A stretch of DNA of 64,000 nt from Enhygromyxa salina (GTDB lineage: Bacteria; Myxococcota_A; Polyangia; Nannocystales; Nannocystaceae), in assembly GCF_000737335.2 (NCBI RefSeq), contig NZ_JMCC02000001.1:146740-210739 (forward strand), in the 5' to 3' direction. A program made the position numbers and the translations under genes. The notes under the pieces are model-generated. The model was given only the letters and a program-made list of their open reading frames with translations, searched no databases and was not told the DNA's origin. This document shows positions 17,914 to 25,373 of this stretch, piece by piece. Every line of letters begins with the position of its first letter. Position 1 is the stretch's first letter.

Positions 17914-19610
17914 CGCTGACGTGCATGGTCGTGTTGGTGCCGCTCGCGGTCGCGGTCATGGTCGCCGCGCTGCCGCGCAGTGAGCCGGCCCTGGCCCGCG
18001 CGCTGGCCCTGCTTGGCGCGCTCGTCGAGCTTGGGTTGATCGTGCTGCTGATGTCGCGCTTCGATCCGAACGGCGCGGCGCTGCAGCAGCCCTTCGTGCG
18101 CCCGTGGCTGCCGGCCTACGGGGTCGAGTGGTCGCTGGGGGTCGACGGCAGCGAGCTGCCCATGTTGTTGCTGATCGGCCTGGTGGTCCCGCTCGCGCTG
18201 GTGATCGGCACGCCGCCGCGGCCCGGTGAACCACCGCTGCTGGTCGGGATGTCGAGCCTGCAAGCCGCGTGGGTGGCGGTGGTGCTGGCCCGTGATCTGA
18301 TCACGCTGGCCGCCGCGTGGGAGCTGGCGGCGGTCGCCACGGTGATCTTGTTGGGCGAGCGCGGCGACGGGAAGATGGGCGTGCCGGGCCGAACCGCGGC
18401 GGCGCGGCGCTACGCGGCGTACGTGTTGCCGGGCGCCGGTGCCCTGATCGCGCTGGTGATCCTGGTCGGGGTCGCGCACGCCCACGCGACCGGGGGCGTG
18501 TGGAGCTGGAACCTAGACGTGCTCTCGCAGCTGACGCTCCCGCCCGCGACCCAGTACTTCGGGTTTGCGCTGGTGATCGTGGTGGTCGCCACGGCCCTGC
18601 CGATCTGGCCCCTGCACGCGCCGCTCATCTCGATCTGCGTGAGCGGGCCAACCCAGGTGGTCGCGGCGGTGCTCGGCGTCGGCGGTGCTCTGGCCCTGTT
18701 CGTGCTCATGCGCGTGGGGCTGCCCATGTTCCCGCTCGCGGCTGGCGAGTGGGCGGATCCGATCGCGGCGGTGGCCGTGGTCGGGGCGATCTATGCGGCG
18801 CTGGTGTGCTGGGCCGAGCGCGACCCCGGCCGGCTGCTGGGCCACGTCGCGCTGCTGCACCTGTCGCTGGCGATCGTCGCGGCGGTCTCGGGCAGCGCGG
18901 GGGCGCGGGTTGGCCTTGGGCCCTACCTGCTCGCCCACGGCCTCGCGCTGACGGTGCTGACCGCGGTCACCCACTCGCTGCGCCGCGACGGGGTCGGCAA
19001 CCTGGGCGAGCTCGCTGGGTGGGCGGCCGTGGCCCCGCGTGCCCTGGTGCTGGCGATGCTCGCGGGGCTGTTGCTGGTGGGTCTGCCTGGCTCGGCTGGG
19101 TTCATTGGCGAGCTCGGGATCGTCGTGGGGGTGCTGCGCGAGGGTGAGCTGGCGCTGCTGCGTCCCGCGACCTGGGGCCTGCTGGCTGCGGCCAGCGTCG
19201 GGCTTGGTGGGCTGGGACTGCTGCGTAGCTTGTGGCAGGCCGGGCGTGGCACCCCGCGGCCCGGGCTGGCCTCGCGCTCGAGCGAGCTGGATCTGCGCGA
19301 GACCTGCGTGTGCGTGGTCGCGCTGGGACTGGCGTTGGTCATGGGCCTGGTCCCTGGGTGGATGGTGCGGCGCAGCGAGCCGGCCCAGCGCCGCGCGGTC
19401 GAGCAGCTGGTGCTGGGTCGCTGCCTCGCGATCGAGGCGAGCGGGCAAAAGAGCGGGCAGGGTCGCGCCCGCACGCACCAAGACTTGGGCGACGAGCTTG
19501 GCGCGGTGTGTCTCGATCCCGCCGCCCGGGTTCGCCAGCACTACGGGCTGCCGGGCGCCGGCTCGGTCGAGCACACGGACACCGAACCACCCGGGGAGGC
19601 CGCGCCATGA
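17910..19610 (+). CDS. NuoM-like antiporter-type subunit, divergent
   Basis: 566 residues, close to the NuoM length. The helix-5 Glu is kept (AAAWELAAVATVILLGERG, about residue 136). Where NuoM has the LLKLGTYG lysine the sequence is VLGVGGALALFVLMR, without Lys. The later QKDLKRLIAYSSVSHLG is reduced to ERDPGRLLGHVALLHLS, again without Lys. SAGFIGELGIVVGVL corresponds to the conserved SGFVGEF segment, so the fold is clearly NuoM. The last 90 residues are a soluble tail. Its ATG overlaps the stop of the L-like gene (ATGA). Confidence 0.85.
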   Translation: MTLTCMVVLVPLAVAVMVAALPRSEPALARALALLGALVELGLIVLLMSRFDPNGAALQQPFVRPWLPAYGVEWSLGVDGSELPMLLLIGLVVPLALVIGTPPRPGEPPLLVGMSSLQAAWVAVVLARDLITLAAAWELAAVATVILLGERGDGKMGVPGRTAAARRYAAYVLPGAGALIALVILVGVAHAHATGGVWSWNLDVLSQLTLPPATQYFGFALVIVVVATALPIWPLHAPLISICVSGPTQVVAAVLGVGGALALFVLMRVGLPMFPLAAGEWADPIAAVAVVGAIYAALVCWAERDPGRLLGHVALLHLSLAIVAAVSGSAGARVGLGPYLLAHGLALTVLTAVTHSLRRDGVGNLGELAGWAAVAPRALVLAMLAGLLLVGLPGSAGFIGELGIVVGVLREGELALLRPATWGLLAAASVGLGGLGLLRSLWQAGRGTPRPGLASRSSELDLRETCVCVVALGLALVMGLVPGWMVRRSEPAQRRAVEQLVLGRCLAIEASGQKSGQGRARTHQDLGDELGAVCLDPAARVRQHYGLPGAGSVEHTDTEPPGEAAP

Positions 19611-21568
19611 TCATGCTGGGCCTGATCGCCGACAACGCCCCCACGCTGGTCGAGCAGCTCAGCGACACGGCGCCGATCTGGATCTTGCTGGTCGGCGCGC
19701 TGGCGCTGCTGCTCAGCAACGCGTTCGCGCGCGAGCGTGAGCCGGGCTTCCTGCGCATGCTGGCGCTGCTGATCGTCGGGGTCGCAACCATCGCCGCGTG
19801 GCTGCGGATCGGGAACCCGATCGACGATCTGGGCCGCTTCGTGCTGTCGAGCACTCTGGTCACGGATCACCTGACGGCGGCCTGTGATCTGCTGGCGCTG
19901 GTGGCTCTGGCCGGCGTCGTCGGGCTCGCCCGCGAGCGCGGGACCACCCGCGAGACCACCCGCCGGGCGTTTGGCGAGCGCGAGCCCCTGCTGCTGCTGG
20001 CCGGCGCTGGCGCGTTGATCTGCATCCATGCTGGCGACTTGCTGGTCGTGTGGTTGGGCGTCGAGCTGCTGAGCATCGCCGCGCTGCTCACGATGTTCGC
20101 CGGGCACGACGCCGTCGGCGATCCGGCCAAGCGTAGCGCCCTGCTGATCCAGCTGATCCCCGGGGCGATCGTCTCGTGTCTGTTGCTGCTCGGGGTCGCG
20201 CTGATCTACGCAGCGCTCGGGACCACCAGCCTCGACGGGTTCGCGGGCGCGGCGACCCGGGTGTTCGCGCAGTGGGGTGGGGTCCAGCGCTGGGTGATCG
20301 TGCTCGAGCGCTACGGGGCCGAGATCGCCAGTCAGGATCCGGCTGCGCACCAACAAGCCCGCAACGAGATCGTCCGCGGCCTGGCCCCGGCGGCGCTGTT
20401 CTTGCCTGGGCTGCTGCTGCTGCTTGGGGGCCTACTGACCAAGCTGGGTCTGCTGCCCTTCGCGCGCCGCCGCGAGCTGGTGGAAGAGGCGCCGCTGCAC
20501 GTGACGGCGCTGTGGTCGACGGTCGTCGTGGTCGCGCTGGTGGCCGTGCTCTTGCGGGTGTTCGTGGGTGCGCTGCACAGCCCGCGCCTGGCCAACGAGC
20601 CCTACGGCTGGACCGGCGCGCTGCCCAGCGTCGCGTTGGTCACCGGGGTCTGGGCGTCTGTCGTGGTCCTGCGTCAGCGCCGGTTGTCGCGGGTCGTCGC
20701 GCTCTTGGCCCTCGTGCAGCTGTCGTTGGTGCTGCTGGCGATCGTCGCGGCCGCCAGCTTTCACGGGCACATTGGCGTGGGCTCGCGCTACATCGCGCCC
20801 ACCTACGAGATCCTGTGGTCGCGGCTCGCGGGGGACGAGGCCTACACCGCCGTGTTGGTGCTGCTGGTGTCCCACGTGATCGCCACGGTTGGGTGCTTCG
20901 CCGCGATCGGTGCGAGCCGGGGCTTTCGCGGGCCCGAGGTCCGCATGCAGCACTGGGCTGGCATGGCCGCGCGGCGACCTGGGTTGGCGGTCGCGTTTGC
21001 GATCTGTCTGCTCTCGCTGGTCGGGCTGCCGCCGCTGGCCGGGTTTGTCGGCAAGCTTGGCGTGCTGCGGGCGCTGGCCGAGCACAGCGCCATGCGCTGG
21101 ATGATCATCGTGGTCGCGCTCGAGCTGGCCGTGTGCGCGTGGGTGGTCTTGCGGATCATCGCCGCGATGTACTTTGGCGACGAGACCGTGAGCGAGCCAG
21201 GCGAGCGCGCCGAGCCAAGCCTGTGGCCAGCCCGAATCGCAACGGCGGCGGCGCTGCTGTCGGTTGGGCTGGGGTTGTTTGGTCAGCAGCTGCTGGTGTT
21301 TGCCCGGCTGCCTGCCGCTGGCGGATCGTTCGAGCCGGGCGACGACGATCGGCTCGAGTGGCTCGAGCAGCGCCGGGTCAGCTGGGCCAGCGAGGGCCAG
21401 CGAGCGGTCGTCGGGGACGAAGCTGCCGAGCTCGAAGCCGCCGAGCTCGAAGCCGAGACTGAGTCGGAGTCGCAGCCGGAGTCGCAGCCGGAGTCCCAGC
21501 CGGAGTCGGAGCAGCGCAGCATCGCGCCTGCGCCCGCTCCCGAACCTCCGGCCGAACCTCCGGCCTAA
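19607..21568 (+). CDS. NuoN-like antiporter-type subunit with acidic repeat tail
   Basis: 653 residues. Helix-5 Glu is present (WLGVELLSIAALL, about residue 150). The conserved GLLTKLGLLPF segment keeps the broken-helix Lys (about 277); in NuoN this is GFKLSAVPFH. The NIKRLLAYSSIAHAG segment is RLSRVVALLALVQLS, lacking Lys and the YSS motif. PPLAGFVGKLGVLRA is well conserved. After the last helix comes about 110 residues of soluble sequence ending in tandem ESQP repeats and a Pro-rich end, unusual for NuoN. It begins at ATG 19607, overlapping the M-like stop by four bases. No nuoH or peripheral-arm gene follows; the next gene is convergent. Confidence 0.85.
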   Translation: MIMLGLIADNAPTLVEQLSDTAPIWILLVGALALLLSNAFAREREPGFLRMLALLIVGVATIAAWLRIGNPIDDLGRFVLSSTLVTDHLTAACDLLALVALAGVVGLARERGTTRETTRRAFGEREPLLLLAGAGALICIHAGDLLVVWLGVELLSIAALLTMFAGHDAVGDPAKRSALLIQLIPGAIVSCLLLLGVALIYAALGTTSLDGFAGAATRVFAQWGGVQRWVIVLERYGAEIASQDPAAHQQARNEIVRGLAPAALFLPGLLLLLGGLLTKLGLLPFARRRELVEEAPLHVTALWSTVVVVALVAVLLRVFVGALHSPRLANEPYGWTGALPSVALVTGVWASVVVLRQRRLSRVVALLALVQLSLVLLAIVAAASFHGHIGVGSRYIAPTYEILWSRLAGDEAYTAVLVLLVSHVIATVGCFAAIGASRGFRGPEVRMQHWAGMAARRPGLAVAFAICLLSLVGLPPLAGFVGKLGVLRALAEHSAMRWMIIVVALELAVCAWVVLRIIAAMYFGDETVSEPGERAEPSLWPARIATAAALLSVGLGLFGQQLLVFARLPAAGGSFEPGDDDRLEWLEQRRVSWASEGQRAVVGDEAAELEAAELEAETESESQPESQPESQPESEQRSIAPAPAPEPPAEPPA

Positions 21569-21602
21569 CCGACACGCCGCCGTGAGGGGTCCGGTCCCGC
21601 AC

Positions 21603-22445
21603 TCAGCACTTCTTCCACTGCCACTGGAATTGCTTCGTGAACACGCCGTCGACATCCGTGGTGTTGAAGATGCCGTAGCCGTTCTTGTTCTTGATCGCGT
21701 TGAGGTTCAGCGAGGTGTTGACCGCGAAGATCGCCGACGCGCCGCACTTCGACCACACGACCGACTGAAACGGCACGCTGTCGGAGAACACGTAGAAGTC
21801 GTCGAAGTAGCCCTTCAGCTGGGTGTGGGCGCTAAACCCGATCGGATCACCTGCGAAGAAGTAGTTCGAGGTCTGGCGCGCCGTGAGCCCCTTCTCGAGG
21901 AACGCGTAGCCGCGGGTGTTCACGGTCGCCACGGAGACCTGCCAGCCACCGGGGACATGCAGCTGGACGCTGGCGAGACAGTTGGTCGCCTTGATCGGCG
22001 GGCCGGGTGGGTTCTCGAGCAGCATGTCCTTGAAGATGAGGATGAAGCTCTTCTTGTCGGTGGCGATCTGCGTCACGACCGACCCAGGCTGGTCGCTGGG
22101 GCAGCCCGCGCCGTTGGCCACGATGCCCTCGATGTAGACTTCGTTGGGGTCGGGCGCCGCTGCCAATTTGCCGGGCGGCTCGAGCACCGGGAGCGCTTCG
22201 CTGGTGTCGCCACTGTCGACGCTCGACGCCGGCGACAAGTTGATCGTGTTGGGGCTGTCGCCCTCGCCCTGCTCGAGCGCCGCGATCTGCTCGAGCATGG
22301 CGTCGGACATCGCGAGTTGATCGACATCGGGGCTATCGTCGAGCTCCCCCGGATCGCAGGCGGTGGCAAACACCGCCACGCTAGCGAGGTAGCCCAATGA
22401 CGTGAAGATGCGCTTGCGCGCGTGGAGTTTGGTTTGGGTGTTCAT
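21603..22445 (-). CDS. DUF4360-type secreted lipoprotein, paralogue 1
   Basis: 280 residues from the ATG giving MNTQTK. A signal peptide ends FATAC, probably a lipobox. A Ser/Asp/Glu-rich linker follows, then a domain with GAGC, a central FKDMLLENPP and TNCLASVQLHVPGGWQVSVA, a YAFLEKGLTARQTSNYFFAG segment and a final WKKC. Four spaced cysteines may form disulphides. The pattern matches DUF4360, a secreted family of unknown function found in fungi and bacteria. GGAG lies close before the chosen ATG; a start 31 codons upstream would put non-signal sequence ahead of the signal peptide. It is convergent with the NuoN-like gene. A close paralogue lies at 60.2 kb. Confidence 0.85.
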   Translation of the reverse strand: MNTQTKLHARKRIFTSLGYLASVAVFATACDPGELDDSPDVDQLAMSDAMLEQIAALEQGEGDSPNTINLSPASSVDSGDTSEALPVLEPPGKLAAAPDPNEVYIEGIVANGAGCPSDQPGSVVTQIATDKKSFILIFKDMLLENPPGPPIKATNCLASVQLHVPGGWQVSVATVNTRGYAFLEKGLTARQTSNYFFAGDPIGFSAHTQLKGYFDDFYVFSDSVPFQSVVWSKCGASAIFAVNTSLNLNAIKNKNGYGIFNTTDVDGVFTKQFQWQWKKC

Positions 22446-22629
22446 GCTCCGACCGGTAGCAAGCCACGTGCCCGCCCAAACGAGGCTGCGAGCGCTGTTG
22501 CTTGCCCCTGTCGCGGGCTCGGTTGGCCGCCGCGTCACTCGAGGACGCGCATCGACGCCGCCGCGGACGCAGCACCGAATGTCAGCATGCTCGCGCCGGC
22601 AACCATGCTGGCAGCGGCGCGCTGGTTCG

Positions 22630-24207
22630 CTACTTGCCGAGCAGTCGGGCGAGCTGGCTGGCGCCGCCCTGCACGGCCACGCGCTGCATGTACAGGCTCA
22701 TCCCGTGGAGCCCGCCAAGCTCGGCGCCCCCGCCCGCGCGACCCGGACCGCCGTGGTTGGCGACCGGAAACACGCAGCCCGGAGACATCGAGGCGTTGGC
22801 GATTTTCTCGTTGGCGACCACCAAGCGCCCAAGGTAGGGCCCGAGCTCCGCGACCGCGCCTGCGAGCCACTTGCGATCATCGGTGTACACGGTGGTCACC
22901 AGGCTGCCGTTGCCAAACCCAACGATCTTCGCGGCGCTCTCGAGCTCGCCGTCGTAGGGCAGCAGGGTTGTCACGGGCGCGAACACCTCGTGCTGGTGGA
23001 AGCTGGCGTTGGCGCTCATGACCGCGCTGGGCTTGGCCTGCAGCACGATCGGCTCGAGGAAGTAGCCCTTGCCGGCTTCAACCCCCACGAAGCCCTCGCT
23101 GCGCGCGGGGTCGCCGTGCACGAGCTCTGCGTCGGCGAGCAGCTTGGTGATCCCGGCGCGGGCGTCGGCGAGCTGGTCCTTGGAGGTCAGCGGGCCCATG
23201 CGCACGCCCTTGTCGGCCGGATCACCGGTCTGGCTGGCGATCGTGCTCAGGCGATCGAACAGCACCTCGCGCACGGACTCGAGCGCCGACTCTGGGACCA
23301 GCACGCGGCGGGTGGCCGTGCACTTTTGCCCGGCCTTTTGGGTCACCTCGGTGACCAGGTCGCGGATCACCAGATCGAACAGCTCGCTGCCGGACTCCAC
23401 GTCGGGGCCGATCACGACGGCGTTGAGGCTGTCCGCTTCCAAGTTGACGCGGGTGCCCGCGGCGATCACCTGCGGGTGGGTCTTGATCGTGGTGCCGACC
23501 CCCTGCGAGCCGGTGAACGCGATCACGTCTTGCGGCCCCACGTGGTCGAGCATGTCGCCGGCCGAGCCCATCAACAGCTGGAAGCTGCCGGCTGGGAAGC
23601 AGTTGGCGTCGAGCAGCAGGGTGAAGATCCGGTGGGCCAGCCACGCGGTGCTGGTTGCGGGTTTGCACAGCACGGGCATGCCCGCGAGCAGCGAGACGGC
23701 GGCCTTGCCGAGCATGCCCCAAGCCGGGAAGTTGAACGCGTTGATGTGGATCGCCAAGCCGCGCCGGGGGACCAGCACGTGCTCGGCCCGGATCTTGGCG
23801 CCGCGGTAGATCTCGACCGGCTCGTCATCAATGATCCACGCCTGCTCACCAAACTGCTTGGCGAGGTAGGCGTAGTGGGCCAGGACCGCGGTCCCGCCGT
23901 CGATGTCGAATTTGGCGTCCTTGCGGGTGTTGCCGCCGTTTTGGATCGCAACCTCGATCAGCTCTTCGCGGGCGTCGTGGAGCACCTTGGCCATGGTCTC
24001 GAGCAGCTCACCGCGGGCGGCGAACGAGAGCTTGCGAAGGTTGGCGCCGCCGAGCTCGCGACCGTGGGCCATCGCATCGCGGAGCGAGGCACTGATCGAC
24101 ACGATCTGCGCGAGCTCCTGCTCGGTCGTTGGGTTGATGAGGCTGCGGGGGGCGCCGTCGCCGGACTTCCAGGCACCTTCGAGGTAACTATCGAGCTGGA
24201 CAGACAT
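22630..24207 (-). CDS. PaaZ-type aldehyde dehydrogenase
   Basis: 525 residues. It resembles the aldehyde dehydrogenase half of PaaZ (phenylacetate degradation): start MSVQLDSYLEGAW, NGGNTRKDAKFDIDGG, AFNFPAWGMLGKAA, FTGSQGVGTTIK, the catalytic-region GQKCTATRRVLVP with the Cys, and the terminal HGGPGRAGGGAELGGLHGM. NAD(P)-dependent oxidation of a semialdehyde, perhaps a CoA-linked one, is likely. The MaoC-like hydratase half of PaaZ is absent and no other paa gene is near, so the exact substrate is open. The ATG at 24207 starts at the conserved N terminus; the frame is open far upstream but that part runs through hairpin repeats and is not protein-like. Confidence 0.92.
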   Translation of the reverse strand: MSVQLDSYLEGAWKSGDGAPRSLINPTTEQELAQIVSISASLRDAMAHGRELGGANLRKLSFAARGELLETMAKVLHDAREELIEVAIQNGGNTRKDAKFDIDGGTAVLAHYAYLAKQFGEQAWIIDDEPVEIYRGAKIRAEHVLVPRRGLAIHINAFNFPAWGMLGKAAVSLLAGMPVLCKPATSTAWLAHRIFTLLLDANCFPAGSFQLLMGSAGDMLDHVGPQDVIAFTGSQGVGTTIKTHPQVIAAGTRVNLEADSLNAVVIGPDVESGSELFDLVIRDLVTEVTQKAGQKCTATRRVLVPESALESVREVLFDRLSTIASQTGDPADKGVRMGPLTSKDQLADARAGITKLLADAELVHGDPARSEGFVGVEAGKGYFLEPIVLQAKPSAVMSANASFHQHEVFAPVTTLLPYDGELESAAKIVGFGNGSLVTTVYTDDRKWLAGAVAELGPYLGRLVVANEKIANASMSPGCVFPVANHGGPGRAGGGAELGGLHGMSLYMQRVAVQGGASQLARLLGK

Positions 24208-24462
24208 GGGGCGCGGCGACGGTAGGACGGGGGTGGCGAGGCGGACAAGGGGCGGGGGCGCGCTGGCAAGCACGGGCGCGTGAGCTAGGCCGCTTTCCTT
24301 GACCCCCACATGGAGCTTGGACTTCGCCGACTGCAGCCGCTGGCGCGTCTGGTCGCTTCGCTCCTCGGGGCCGTTTGTACGCATCCGCATGTGTGGCCCC
24401 CTAGAAGGGGGCTCTGAACGCATTTCCCGTGTCCATGGGACGCACGATGTGCGGAAGGCACT

Positions 24463-24535
24463 ACGAAGGCGTCCGCAAGCGGGCGAGAAGCCCTCGCTCG
24501 AGCTGAAACCCTCGCCCGAGCTGAAAACAGTTCGG
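24463..24535 (+). repeat. Intergenic hairpin repeat, copy with internal duplication
   Basis: Begins ctacgaaggcgtccgcaagc, has the GGGCGAG stem, then a doubled tail in which ccctcgctcgagctgaaa is followed by a second ccctcgcccgagctgaaaac. It lies between the divergent aldehyde dehydrogenase and nucleotidyltransferase genes. The partial duplication shows that the element is still changing. Confidence 0.8.
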
Positions 24536-24555
24536 TGCCCAGGGTGAACCGGTCT

Positions 24556-24606
24556 ACGAAAGCGTCCGCAAGCGGGCGAGAAGCCCTCGCCCGAGCTGAA
24601 AACAGC
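24556..24606 (+). repeat. Intergenic hairpin repeat, second copy near 24.6 kb
   Basis: Nearly the same as the copies at the window start, ending gagctgaaaacag. It ends 21 bp before the GTG of the nucleotidyltransferase gene, so it probably lies in the leader or promoter of that transcript, where its hairpin could affect expression. Confidence 0.8.
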
Positions 24607-24627
24607 TGGTTCTGCTAGCGTGGTGCC

Positions 24628-25086
24628 GTGACGTTGCTCGAGCAGCTCGACAGCATCGTTGGAGCGCTCGACGCCGCGGGTATCGAGTATGGCTTGGTCG
24701 GGGGGTTGGCGGTCGCGGTATGGGGCGCGCCGCGGGCCACCCAAGACATCGATCTGCTGGTTCGGCCCGAGACTGTCGACGCCATCATGACGACGGTCGA
24801 GCCGCTTGGGTTTCGGCTTCGCGCGCTGCCGATGCGGTTCAAGGACGGCATGCAGCTGCAGCGGGTCAGCAAGATCGATGGTGGCGCGCTGTTGACTCTC
24901 GACTTGATCATAGTCGACGACAACCTCGAGTCGGTGTGGGCGTCTCGCCAGCCGCTCGAGGTCAGCGACCTCGGTGGTCGGTCGATCTGGGTGATCTCCC
25001 GCGCGGCGCTGATCCAGATGAAGGCCGCCGCTGGACGGCCGCAGGACGCGCTCGACATCCAGAACCTCGAGGAGCAGGATCGGTGA
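24628..25086 (+). CDS. Nucleotidyltransferase-fold protein (AbiEii/MNT-like)
   Basis: 152 residues. Start helix, then GLVGGLAVAVWGAPRATQDI and DLLV: the GG-x-A-x8-R-x-T-x-D-x-D pattern of small nucleotidyltransferases, with two of the metal-binding acidic residues in DID. A third acidic position may be LDLIIVD later. Related proteins act as toxins (AbiEii) or as MNT-type antitoxins. The GTG start at 24628 follows a hairpin repeat. Its stop overlaps the GTG of the next gene by four bases, so the two are probably one module. Which one is toxin or antitoxin, if either, cannot be told. Confidence 0.8.
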   Translation: MTLLEQLDSIVGALDAAGIEYGLVGGLAVAVWGAPRATQDIDLLVRPETVDAIMTTVEPLGFRLRALPMRFKDGMQLQRVSKIDGGALLTLDLIIVDDNLESVWASRQPLEVSDLGGRSIWVISRAALIQMKAAAGRPQDALDIQNLEEQDR

Positions 25087-25337
25087 GCCCGGTCTCGATG
25101 GCACCCGAGGATGTGCGCGCCCGGCTGCGGCGTGCGAGTGATCTCGCGGATCTACGTCCGGAGCACCGGCTCGATGCCAAGCTGGACATGAGCCCGCGTG
25201 GAGTGAGGCGACGGCTGCAGATCGCGTCCGAGCTGCGGGATCTTTGCAACGCGTTGGCCCGAGCCGGGCGCGGTGAGCCGGCACCCACCCGCGGCGAGGC
25301 TGACACCGAACGCGATGGCGAGCCGGGTCCGACGTGA
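25083..25337 (+). CDS. Small charged helical protein coupled to the nucleotidyltransferase
   Basis: 84 residues from the overlapping GTG. Rich in Arg, Ala, Asp and Leu (DVRARLRRASDLADL, GVRRRLQIASELRDLCNAL), probably two helices, then a charged disordered end. No known domain is recognised. The GTGA overlap with the upstream nucleotidyltransferase gene suggests coupled translation and a shared function, for example a partner or neutralising protein. This is inference from position only. Confidence 0.6.
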   Translation: MSPVSMAPEDVRARLRRASDLADLRPEHRLDAKLDMSPRGVRRRLQIASELRDLCNALARAGRGEPAPTRGEADTERDGEPGPT

Positions 25338-25373
25338 CGGGCCCGGCCCTGGTTCAGGCTGGATCAGCCTGGT

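Noticed and set aside
24208..25284. N-terminal extension of the aldehyde dehydrogenase frame
   Set aside because: It runs through the hairpin repeats and antisense to the nucleotidyltransferase gene; family alignments start at MSVQLDS.
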